Assembly (NCBI RefSeq): GCF_000499385.1
Contig: NW_013652025.1
Span: 1-64,000, forward strand
Source: Eimeria necatrix
Lineage: Eukaryota > Apicomplexa > Conoidasida > Eucoccidiorida > Eimeriidae
Direction of reading: 5' to 3'
DNA length: 64,000 nucleotides
The notes beneath the pieces were generated by a model that ran no database searches, was not told the DNA's origin, and saw only the letters and a program-made list of their open reading frames with translations. Positions 22,038-33,872 of the stretch are shown piece after piece. Each line of letters begins with the position of its first letter. Position 1 is the stretch's first letter. Made by a program: the position numbers and the translations under genes.

Positions 22038-25000
22038 CTAATCATTAATATCAATTTCCATTTCCTCATCTTGGCGTCGCGACCCAGATGGTGCATTCTC
22101 ACTGCTGCCGCTACCTCCTGGCCGGCTTCTTCCCAGGAGTGACTTCTCTCGGGCTTCTATGAAACCCTTGCCCACCTGCCCTTCATCCAAATAATACCCC
22201 AAGCCCTGTGGGCCATGCTTAAATGCGTAGCCCAGATGTGCTCCCTGCAAAGAATCGAGAAAATATCGAATTCCTTGAGTATCACTGATTACCCTGGATT
22301 TCGTCCTGGTGGAGTGAATGGCATATGGAACGCAAGTTCCATGAGCCAGTTACTTACGGTTGCGGCGTTGTGCAGAACGGACTATTATGTGCAGAGCAAG
22401 CTGTGGGAATTTGTTGGATATTTTCGTTTGGGAAGTTGCTTATACATAAGCCTGTTATTTCACACTTTAGAGTGTATTAGTGAAGTTGGTTGCGCCGTAC
22501 ATGTCATGCAAATGCACGCAAAATCAATACCAAGTTGCTGATTAGACGGATTACCTCAAAGGTACTCGCGCTGACGAACAATGGAGCATCGGCCTGAAGT
22601 GATGCCAAGGTGGCGGCCTGCCTCCGGCTCCTCTGCAATTCCTGGAACTCGGCCTCAGCTTGTTCTAGTTCCTGCATTTCCGCTTGCTGTTTCTGCTGGA
22701 AACGCAGCTGTTCCTGCAGTGCCTCCTCCCTCCGTAGTACCTGCTGCCTCTCTTCATCTTCCTTCGCCAGTTGAGCAGCAGCTTCCTTGACAGGGTCCGC
22801 AGGTAACGGCTTCGGCACCTCTGAGGCAGTAAGCTCGGCGACATTGTGGTGTACTTGGCTGTACTGTGCAATGACGCTGTGCACACACACGCGCATTGAG
22901 TAGACACAGGCCGGTCGGCATTATTGCGTGCAGGGCAAAAGTCTGCTGGAATCGCTGTCTATAGAAACCGGTCCAGCATGTATTTGCTCAGACTACTCTT
23001 AAATGCATCTCTACTAAAAAGCAGCGTTTCCATAGGCCTATGAATGCAGTATGCTGCCTATAATTCAAAATACACGTGCCTAACAAATGCTTACCTTCGC
23101 TGCGAATGCGTCGTGCAGCCTACAACTCAAAATGCATGTGGCTAACAAATGCTTACCTTCGCTTGATCCGAAGCATGTCTTTGAACGTGTCTTCATTGCC
23201 ATAGGCAACTTCCAATTCACGCCAAGCCTGCAGTTCGGTAAGTGCGTAAAAACAGAGCTATTCACAATGTATTAGACCCGGCATCAAGTAGAAGGCTAAA
23301 GTCAAGAGCTGCAGCGGCCCATTTGTCCGTGGGCGCACTATCGCCCAAATAATGACAAGCCAAGGCCAGCCTGTACAATGATCAGTCATGCCTTCTGCCC
23401 GCTAAGAAAACTTGTTTGGCGAAGGTAGCATCAAGAAGATGAAAGTTGCAGCACAGTGCTTGGGAGAGACTTACGTCCCAGAATTCCTGGTCTCTGCTAG
23501 GGTCGCAAAGGTGGGCCGCGTGTTGAAAGATGGCACGGGCCCTGTCGATCTCGCCTAGCGACTTCTCCACTGCCGCATAGCGCATGCAAACATTCCTCAC
23601 CTGCAGAATAAATGACACGAAAAGAGGGGACTCAGAACCGTCACGCGTGAAGATAAGCAAAGAGGAAAAAAGGGGAATGCATGTACTTGTAGAATAAGGC
23701 CACCACATGTGATCTTCCACTAGTCTGAACGTTTTGGTTGTAGCTCCAAGAGTACCAAAAGAATTACCCACGATGATAAATACCTCTGTACACCACAGCA
23801 GTCCAAGCATGCAAGCTGTATGGATACGACTCAATCCCCTTTGTGTACCCTCGTGCAGCGACGAGCCGCATATCAAGCACCGCAATTTCAGTTCCCACAG
23901 AGTACACTCAATACAAGCACAGCTAAACGTCATAGTAGGAAAAAAGGCTTTCCGTAGGCAATTCACAGTATTAACTTAGCAGTGGCCGCAAGAGTCACTC
24001 GACGGTGACTGGCTTCAATTGTGAAGTATCTGCTAGCTGCGTTCCAGTGCCTCACGTCGTTTGACGGGAGCGTCTCTATGGCCTCCTCGAAAATCTTTCG
24101 TGTCCGTGCTACTCCAAATAGCTCACTCGTCTACAGAGATAGCAGCAGAATAACACCACCAGCTCCAAAGACACCATTATGAAGTTGCAGAACCTTAACA
24201 CCGTGAAATTCATTCTTTAGTTAAGCTCAGCAAAATTCACGTTGAAGCATTTATTCGCGTTAGCATGGAGATGCTCCGTTGGTAGCTACGTAAAGTACCA
24301 TGTACGAAAAGTAACCTGGAACTCACCCGTGCAATGTAAACGCAGAACATGTCCAACTTGTCTTCAGGTAAAACCGCCTTGGTAGCTGCGCTGTAGATCG
24401 CCAAAGCGTGTTTTGCAAGCCCATAAGTTTCCTCCAGTTTCGCATAAAGCAGAAACAGATTCTTTGCGTACTTGGGTGGCACCTCTGCTGTAGCCTGTTG
24501 GAACAGCTCTCTGGCTCGTTCCAGCTTGGTACTACGATATCGCGATACGAACTTCGTCAAATACATTAACCATATCGCATTAACATGTGGCCAGTGAAAA
24601 GCGGCCACACCCCGCTCATAAACGCGAAAAGACTCTTCATAGTAGCGCCGCTCCTGTAAACAGCAATATACCGGAATACAGTGAAATGGCTTCTTCAAGA
24701 AAATGCTAAATGCCACTAATTCGAGCATCATGAGTGGCTCATTCATGTATTGGCGGAGTGGATTGGCTAGCAAATCAACGTGGAGGCCCACCTCAAGGTA
24801 ATGAGCATAGTTTATAACAAGCTGCGGTGTTATTACTTTCAGCTGAAACATCTTATCGTAGCAAGCCCGCACTGTCTCGATAGATCCAAACATTTCCTCC
24901 TGCGGCATTACACAGCAAGCCACAGACACAACCGAAAACCAATCTGGTAACTCCCAGTGCATGCAAAGCAAAGATTAGCAGCATGCTTTTTCAACTACAG

Positions 25001-27390
25001 TCTTCACAAAGCTCCATTGCTTCACGGACTTGCAGCTTGTCTAGTGAGCGACAACGTGGTGTTCAGTGACACTGTGCCAAATTCAACACGAAATTAAAAG
25101 CGCCTACTACATCCGCTGCAAGAGACCAGAGCTTGACCGATCTGAAGAGGCGGCCTTGAGCGCCTTTCGTATCCTGTCCCTTTCTGGAACTGCTGATGGC
25201 TAGCCGGACTAGCCTCAAGGCCTCTTTAAACAGGCCATGCCTCAAGTGCATCTCTACAGCTTCACACCAAACAGACGCTAAGTCGTCAATAGTGCGGTAA
25301 GTTGCCTGCACAGCCCGCTCGAACACTTTTGCCGCGTTCTCGAGGTCACCGTGGGCCTCATAGAAGCGCGCAAAGGCGATCCATAGTACACCTAAACGAC
25401 CCACAGCCTGGTCCGCTTTCACTGTTGCCACGGCTTCCGTAAATGTTTCCACCACCTGAAACAGCAGCCACCAAAAAGCTCATACTCTTGCTCTGGGTGG
25501 GTGTGCTGCAAGCATGCGGTATTGGCATCATAACGTGACTCCTGCGAAGTTCTAAATACCACGTGATAGCTATGATGCAGTAGCCACACTAAAAATCATA
25601 ATCGTCTTAGCAACAGCAAATGCAGCAACTGCGTCAAAGCAACAGCGGCATATTGCAGCGGTGTGTAATGTTACTTTCTTGTTATCGTCTTGTACCAGCT
25701 CTGCCCTAGCTAGCCATTCATGGACGTTGTGGGGGTTCTGGCGCAGCTTGCAAGATGAAATCAAGAGAGGGCGCCTTTCCGTCAGTCGTTCAAGGCGGGC
25801 AATTGCGAAGTCAATATCCTTTGCCGCTGCCGCCGCCGCCTCTGGGGAAGCTTGCTGCTGCTCCTGCAGAAGCTGTGCGACAACTGCCTCCTCAAACGCT
25901 GCGTATGCTTCGTACACAACGGCCAAGTCGCGAATGGTGGAAACTGAGCTGACAGCTTCTTCGTATATGTCTCTAGCCTTCGCTAGCAACCCCATTCTCA
26001 CATAGTGAGAAGCAAGCGAACACCACAAAGACGCAACAGCATCCGAAAATCGCGCTATGCCGCTCCTTAGTATGTCTTCAACCCTCATTGAGTGTATGGA
26101 CTCCGGGTGAGCTGCCACCAGCTTGCACAGCTCCAACCACAGTTCGTGGCGGGTTCGTCCCGATGCAGTGGTGATCGTTGAGTCGCTTGCCACGGCAGCT
26201 AAGTAGCTTGCCGCCTCGTCATAACGCCCAATACTGCTCAAGTACAGCGCGAATTCATCTGTCCTCTCTGGCTCTATCATTATCCACCGGCGGTAGAGGC
26301 ATACAGCTGTCTCAGGGACGCCACAGCTCTGTGCAGATACGATCGTGAAAACGACTAAACCCCTCAGCCCCAAGTCCTCACGAATGGGCAAAGCGTGCTA
26401 TAACTGCCGTTTCTAGACAAAAATAGCAACAAGCACATCAGCGAAACACACACATAATAATTGCCAAAGAGAATATTTGCGTACCTTGACATAGTCCATC
26501 ATCTCAGGCCAAAGCAGTTCATGTTGAGTAACAGCAAGAGCTCTGAGTGCTGCGTCGAACGTTCTACGGACACGCGTAAGGAGCTGCTGCTGTTGTAGGA
26601 ATTTCAGATTCATCCGCCATATTTCGGGCATGCGAGACAGGTGCACAAGGCACCTCTCAAAGGCTGAATTCGTCGCAGAGTACAACGGCGCCGCTTCTGG
26701 ACCGGAAGGGGGCCCTGCCGTACGCTCGCACAAAGCTACACGCTCCAAGAGGTACAACCGCCACAGCTTATAGCTACCCGGCAGGGAACGAACAGCTCGT
26801 TCGTATATTACAAACCTGCAAGAAATAGGCACATCAAGATATAAGCTTAGCAGGGAAGTTTCTGGAAAAAGCTGTGGCTCAAGTTGAAGACTGCTGTGCG
26901 GGCACGCAGAGAGGAAAACATGAAAGACTCTGGGATGTGTCACACAGCGATCGGCATAGTGAACGGCCATTGTCTGGTGGAGCTGGTGGGGCCCAATAGT
27001 GAACAAACAAATAGCACGTTGCCCCCATTAATGCATATATAGAAGAAACCAGGGCAAGTATACAAAACTTCATATACAGTCATGACTGTGAAGTATGCAC
27101 GAAGACGAAGCAACTCACCGAATGGCCGGCTTAGCCTTGGCCCTGCTCTTGAGATAGGCAAGCCAAACCTTGACCTGATAAGGATCCCTCCTAAGCTCTT
27201 GCTCGTAGGCAATGTCGGCATCTCCCCCGACCAGTTCATCAAGCTCCAGCGCTGCTGCTGCTGCTGCTCTTGCTGAGACCTCGAACTCGTCTTCTTCGTT
27301 TTCCTTCTCTGCTGACGTCGGACCTTCTGGGGAAGAAGGTGCTGCCGGTTTCTCTTCCCTTGCCCGTCCTGCGTTGCCTGCTACGGCCAT
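22038..27390 (-). CDS. SYF1: Pre-mRNA splicing factor SYF1/XAB2 (HAT-repeat protein)
   Basis: Core component of the Prp19-associated (NTC) complex of the spliceosome. Minus-strand exons: 27390-27119, 26815-26485, 26397-25675, 25455-25108, 24899-24792, 24653-24327, 24130-24056, 23600-23475, 23227-23157, 22876-22555, 22244-22038. All phases close, giving 969 residues. An acidic N-terminus (ELVGGDADIAYEQELRRDPY) leads into many HAT/TPR-like repeats: FVIYERAVRSLPGSYKLWR, KLWSLAADV-EEMFGSIETV, LGEIDRARAIFQHAAHLCD. The hallmark C-terminal segment WRELEVAYGNEDTFKDMLRI-KRSV aligns with the eukaryotic family. An Ala/Gln-rich insertion lies near the middle (EQQQASPEAAAAAAKD). The last exon adds a tail with GYAFKHGPQGLGYYLDEG that is not part of standard XAB2. 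The exon 4 end (25108 or 25111) is a minor ambiguity. Confidence 0.93.
23042..23163. repeat. Tandem duplication spanning the SYF1 exon 9 donor
   Basis: Units 23042-23101 and 23104-23163 (offset 62 bp) are highly similar and both contain the minus-strand donor context GCGAAG|GTAAGC. The upstream unit (23104-23163) includes the end of SYF1 exon 9 and the authentic donor (23157/23156); the other provides an identical donor at 23095/23094. Confidence 0.85.
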
Positions 27391-30192
27391 TGTATTCTAC
27401 TCCCTGGTTGTTGAATGAGCATAGGAAGCCTCTAAGAGGCCCTCCGTATAGGCTGGAAAAGCTTGAAGAGCACGTTTGCCAAGCAGTAAGAGTGATAATA
27501 GAGCATTTAAAATTCTAATATGTAGTGAGCAACTTTGGCCTCTCCGTCCGTACTCCCCCAAATCCAACCAATTGGGGTCTACAGGCGGTAAGACAAATAC
27601 AGAGACGACTGGTCTTGATTAGACTGTTCCCAGCACGCCACTGGCCGGTGATGAAATGCCACATATATCAACACGGCGCATCCATATCTCCGTCATGAGA
27701 ATGCGGAATCTTCCATGCATGCATGCGGAGTAGCCCCTTCCTGGTGCTGTGAGCAAGCTACCTTCTTCTCTGCGTCCCCCCAGAGTCGTACGTGTTATCT
27801 GTCGGTTGGTCGCGTCTTTCCAAAATAATAAAAGGAGTAGCTAAAGTCTTTAGAGGAGCTGACCAGGGAGGGCTTGCCGTTGAAATGCTGTGCCGCACGG
27901 TAGCCCGATTTGCCACGACGTGAAGCACTCCTGTAGTGCGTGGCACTGTGATACTGCACAGAGATGGCCTCAAAAGGTTATAATGCTTAATATTTTAACA
28001 ACAGAAATTAGTTCACGGTGAAGTAGCTAGAGAAACCTAGGTCTAAGTTCAGGTTAGGCCTAAGGATCTTTCGGAAATGGGGCTGGCAGTATAACTGACG
28101 GAGCCGGCGGCGGGTATCCTTTGACACCGGCGGCAATTCCGGAACAAGAACAGGGCATTGTTAGGAACAAATATTTTTATTCAAGTGCTTACTTGGCGAT
28201 TTGGATGTCAATCGGCGATTGGGCGTCTATGCAGTCAGTTCGGTATCTATCTGTGCGTTAGGCTGGGTTTGGCTCCATTCAATTTGGGGGCTATTCGGTT
28301 GTTTCTAAAAAATAACAGCTGTCAGCACTCTGCAAATGGTAAAGAGAGCAAACAACATCAGCAGTAGACACATGCAGCAGATACATTTAGCAGACAAACA
28401 GGCAGAAGACAATTCAGCATTCTCTGTTGAGGGGCAAGGTCCTTATCAAGGTGGAGATAAGGGGTTACGTAGAAGATTTGGAAAGATACAGAAAGTTGGC
28501 AAAGTGTCAGGCTAGTTTGATTGTAGCACATGAGCTCCGCTACAGGCTTTTTTCCCCTCTCCCTACAATCGTCGTGCAGCTGGCTGAATATTTCCAGTAA
28601 TAACATTGCCACCGATTAGCTACAATCAGCAGAATAAGGGCGCCGCCGTTAGTAATGCAGAAACGTAGTAGCATGCTACGTTTTACTCCAACAGAATCTT
28701 CCATCCCTTGTAGGTATGCTCAGTGCACGAGGGAAGCGCTCTCTAAATACTTATGCGATAGCCCAGGGAAATCTTTGTAAACCACATCACTGCTACTCTA
28801 AGGGAGGTTCTTTTCTTTTTTTCCTTTTCAAATGGCAGAGGCTACGATTTCAGTGGAGTTCGTTGCTCCACGCTCAAGTGGAAAAGGAAGCACCGCAGCT
28901 CCTCCAACTCTCGCTTCAAGCCAAAAATATCACTGGCTTGATCCATTTGTGGACAGGATTCTGCTTCTTGGCTCGAAAGCTGAAGCCTCAGTACGTTCTC
29001 TGAGGTGTCTTCATCGAGGTGACATAGGGATCTAGGGACTCCCTGGTGCCCTGTTTGAGTTAGCGCGCGACGTTTTCAAGGATGTCTGCTCGTGAACGCC
29101 CACCACCGCCGATTCCACATGCGCATGGCTAGTCTAATCCCATTGCTAGAGGCGAGTGGTCCAGAAAAGTTGAAATAGCACGATGTGAAGTGTAGAAAAA
29201 ATCGAAGAGCGGCGCTCAGATCGTTGTGAACGAAGCTCAGCCCGGCCCCCGCGTTTCTTTTCTGTTCTGGCTACATAGACTCACACGCATCAGTACTAAC
29301 TAAAGACATTCCTAAGAACTTAAAAGTGCCCGAACAGCATCACTGTAGATCATCATTATGAGCAATGCATTAGGCTTCCGCCAATGCTTCTCGCTCACTG
29401 CGTAGGCCTGCGGCGTATCGCAGCTTCGGTAACTTCAGTTCCAGATTACAGTATCTTCTACTTTTTCTTTCACTATATGCGGCGAGTAGTCACAGTAAGC
29501 CAGACTGCGGCGGGGCGTGGGGAATAAAACTGTTATGTCATGGTCACTGAGAGATAAACGTAGACAAGCCGGACTACGAAACAGGCTGCATTAGCGATTT
29601 CAAAATTCTGCGCAGTACAAGCCTAGATCAAAGAAGCCTGCTAGGCTTTGTTTGTATATTTTTCGTCTGCAAAAGCTTGACACGCTAAGTCAGCGCTACC
29701 TTTGAGTCTAAATACTTTCAGGAGATTCGCTGCTCGGGGGGAAGTATCTTCGACTAACAACTAAAAAACAGCAGGCAGTTCAAAATAGTACTGAACAGCA
29801 ATTTATTACGAAGTGGAGCAGTGGTCATTGGTCTCTGGTTTATGTTGTGCATGAGCGAGGCTCGCGGTTTATGAAAATAGCTACAGCCTGCTCCTGGTAC
29901 TCCCAAATCAGCAACCTTTTGGTCAGCTGAGTTCATCAAGGTAATAATAATATATTCAGTATTATGCACAGGCACACAACACAATATATCGGAGTCTACA
30001 GCGACGCCTTGCAGCAAAAAATTGCGCCAAAATACTTGGAAATAGCTACTTGAAACCGTACTCAGTTTCTAACAGCAACATCCGCAGCGCAACAAACCAC
30101 GCGACAATGGCTGTAAGCTCCTTGGCTGTGAAATCACTATGCAGTGCATGCAAACGGACACAAAGTAGATATTGCACGGTTGGCTAGTGTGC

Positions 30193-30274
30193 GTGCAGCT
30201 CCGCTTAAAACAGATATGGTGGTGTAGAGTAAACAAACTCAACAGCACTACTTATGTTTTAAGCGGAGCTGCAC
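30193..30274. repeat. 19-bp perfect inverted repeat, 44-bp spacer
   Basis: GTGCAGCTCCGCTTAAAAC at 30193-30211 is exactly inverted at 30256-30274. The arrangement could be terminal inverted repeats of a very small (82 bp) element or a stem-loop. No coding potential. Confidence 0.8.
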
Positions 30275-30405
30275 TTTTTGCGCATCATGATCCCAGCATT
30301 GTCCCAAGCTGCAGAGATATGCCTTATGAGACTTGTGTACTGTGATCTGCATCTCCCGTTAAGAATGCCGTGGCATGCTGGGGCAGGAAGGATTGGTGTG
30401 GCAAG

Positions 30406-30436
30406 CTTTAAAGTGGCACAATGTACCACTTTAAAG
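30406..30436. repeat. 11-bp perfect hairpin
   Basis: CTTTAAAGTGG and CCACTTTAAAG flank a 9-base loop. It lies 130 bp from the 30193-30274 inverted repeat. Function unknown. Confidence 0.7.
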
Positions 30437-33400
30437 AAAAAAGGTTTTCCTTTGGCTTGAAGGAACGACAAATGGCTGCCTGCCCGTAATAAGCTGAAGT
30501 AACAGTCCTCCTTCAGTAGCAGTCCTCTTTATGCCAAGGAGGACAGTATGAGTGCTTCAGGTTCTGTACTGCATAGATGGGTCTAGTTCACCACAACGCA
30601 AAGAATGTTCGGTATTAGTTTCAACAACTGCAATCTAGTTCGCCATAGCTTAAAGAACGTGGGCTTTCAGCTGCAGAACATGTGGTGCTTGGAGAGCTTT
30701 AACCTCATGGGAAAATGCATACGTATATCTCACGGCGAAACCGCATGACAGCATGATGAGCAATTCATCCCTCACCGCCGGAGAAATAGCATAGAGACAT
30801 CCTACTGAGGGATACTTCATTTCTTTGAGCTGAAACTACATGGTAATCAGAGGTTTCATGAGGAATTAGGCTGGCTATTTGGTCCGATGCGGAATATGCT
30901 GCGGCTGTAAGGATGCGACTCCGCTCCACGAGCAGGGCCTAAATTCCACTAATTCTGGTTCAGGGCAGCCTCCAGCCCCTAAAGTTGGCAACTGGGTTTT
31001 AAAACAATCGTTTGACATAGTCATTGATCACATCTAACTTTCGCCTAAGCTGCCGGGAGATGTGCTTGTTTTGAAAATCTCATGTGCCACTACAAACGCA
31101 GCGCAGTGCCGTGGCGCGGACAACCGGGAAACTTGGTTCGTGCGGAAGAAGTAGCAACATGTTCCAAGCCATACCAAAGGAAAAAATGCTGCGGATAACT
31201 TAGAGTGAGAAGGCGTGGATGGTGAGGCACTATGTTTCCGGCTATTGCTCTTGCCCCATCGCTAATCTAGCCCAGCACTACACGCTGCAAAGCAATTGCC
31301 CTTACGTCAGATATGTGGATATTCAAATAACAAGCAGCAGTAGCCATCATGCAAACATAACTACTCACGGAGTGGTCAGGCGCAGTGTATTCCAGAGTTT
31401 GGCCTGGAGCTTAGGGCAGGCAAGAGGCAGTGGAACTCGAGCACGCAACGCAACAACGTACGAAGCAGGAAATGTCCGGGACAGGCAGATGGATTCCTTT
31501 GAAAACTGGCCCTAGAGGGATGATGCTTTCAGCTTCTTAGTATTTAAATGTTGTTCCTAATGTGCAGCAACACGTATGAGCCAAAGTAATTAGCCCCGAA
31601 GCGTCACACAGCCTCGCAAGCGATGTGCTGCTCAGCTTTTATACCGCTCTACTGTAGAATCTCAGTTTTTCTTCCTCTAGTGCACTTGATATGCCTAAAT
31701 TTTTCGCAGTCTCAGGGATACTCCGATTGCAGATCAGATAATGCAGTTTGAGGTGACCCATCCCAGAGGCGATCGCATACTAACGGCATGAGAAAGCCCT
31801 CGCTTTGGACTCTTCTTATCAAGTTCCTTAATCAAAGGTCTGGAAATTCGCCCAATTGGCTGTCAACGGCTGTAAAAAGTATGCAGCCAGTCACGGTAAA
31901 TAAATTGAGACTGCTAAAATAATCTGTGTAGCAGGCTTCTCCCAAGACAAAGTTTGCATTACGGTTTGTTGATTTCTATCTGCCAAGACGTCATTGATTC
32001 AGGAGTGCTGGGACCCTACAGGCCATACTAAAATTTCGCAGTTTTGCGGCGAACCCAAATCACCTAGGCAAGGTCACCTGGATTCAAAACAACACTAAAC
32101 AACAGTGATTCTGTTCCAGTAAACCAACTGTACTTGAGGTACGCACGACGGCAATGCCAGCATGGAAGGCTTATTTATAGGGATAGGCCACCACTTCACA
32201 AATAAGAGCAGATATGTGCAGGTTGAGGCTTACTGATTTTGCATATCTGTGCTATTACTTTAAGGAGGTACTCGCGGCGGTGGTGAGCATCTCACTTTGA
32301 CTGGTTCAAGTGTACCTTCAGTTGGCTTCCAGCACAGATAGCCAAGTATGCTACTCAAGGTGCAGTTGAGAGGTGCGTATGTCTGGAGCGTCAGTAGCGG
32401 ACTTCCAATAACCGTTAAAAGTGATATGGGACAAACGATTGTCGGGTTAAACGAGCTCGCATGAACTCCAGCGACCAGAGTTCACCAATCTACTTTTACA
32501 CACCGATATTGCCAATCGGCCCATGGGACCCGGTGAATCTCAGGTAGATTTTGCGCTGACCAAGGGCAAGAATTATGAACACATAGCTCAATCTCCCCTG
32601 AATTCATCATATTTCGTTGAAGAGGAAGCCTACAGTAACCAGGTTACAGAGCGTACAGTATCAGTGTACGTTCTCCTCGCTTCAATTATGCAACACAGGA
32701 TACTCTAGGATCTAGATTGGTCTCTTGCTTGTTGTATAGCTGAATCACGGCGAACCTAAACTGGTACTGTACGCCTCGAAATAATAAGCTTTATGCCTTC
32801 GTTGAAAGAGTGGTAAAACAAAATAGGGCACACAAGAATTCACTGCAGATGCACGGAACCGATGCTGCCGCTGCCAGCGAGAATTATATGGTCAAACTTG
32901 AGGCCCGCATAATGGTTAACCATCAAAATCATGACTATTAAAGAGGGATCCACGAACTCCATTAAAAATGGGTCTAATTTTTTGCAGCAGAACAGAAAGG
33001 CTACGGTTGGGCTAAGCGTCGTACTGAATAAAGTTCGCAATCCAGTGGGTCAACTGTTGAACTGTCACTGCCTTGAAGGATGGAAGAAACGCCAAAGCTT
33101 ATGTAGGTGCCAGGGAAAAACAAAGTACTAAAACGACGAATAAAAGCTCTACAAAAAAACAAACAACTCGGTCGAATATGTAAAACGATGTTCTTCCACT
33201 TGTCCATGGGGGTGCCCTTAAGAAAACTTATTGCTTCAGGAAGTGCTAATGCTATGCAATATGAAAGTAAAAAGACAAATAATTAATCAGAATTCTCACT
33301 TTAAAATGATATTGCCTCCGAGGTGAACGTAACTACTGCTGAGTGACACACAGCACCCTGCTCCTGTGGCCCAGTTGCCCATGACGCTGTATGCTTGGTT

Positions 33401-33872
33401 GGCCAGGCAGTGGCACGGCAGGAAAACGCCATAAGTAGTTATTACTTGATGCAGCGTGAAAAAATCCGACAAATATAGCAGTCACCGCAATGCAATGAGC
33501 ACTGCTCAACCCTGCAATCAGGGTGGCAGCGACACCCTTGTGGCAACACCTAGTGGATGCCATTGGGTGTTAAGTGTCTAATGGGTAAGTGCGCATAACT
33601 TTCCACGCTAAACACACCCCAAAATATAGACTCAAAGAGCAAATGAGCAAGATGAGAGAGAGCATAAATCAACACCGAAAGGGCAAATAGTAGCAATCAG
33701 GCCACAGCCCGTGAAGCAGCGCCGTACTGCATCAGCAGCAACAGCAGGGGCTGCTGTAGCGGCTGCGACTTGCGTTTGGTGAGGGCGTAGGGTGGAGATC
33801 TTTTTAGGTTAGGGCTGAGGCAGAATACGCTCCAATTGCTAATTCCCTAATCCACCACCAACAGACCTGAAG

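Larger units (their letters stand above)
27391..33872. other. 6.5-kb stretch without a convincing gene
   Basis: SYF1 (-) and Ran (+) diverge from this region, so it should contain both promoters. Scattered short open frames (for example 28832-29035 plus, 67 codons) lack domains or phase-matching partners. Two clear hairpins are present near 30.2-30.4 kb. Non-coding RNA cannot be excluded, but no tRNA or rRNA signature was seen. Confidence 0.5.

Noticed and set aside
21755..22048. Plus-strand 97-codon frame (and a minus-strand 88-codon frame) past the SYF1 stop
   Set aside because: They overlap the SYF1 last exon or 3' UTR, with no domain, and the SYF1 frame has far better support.
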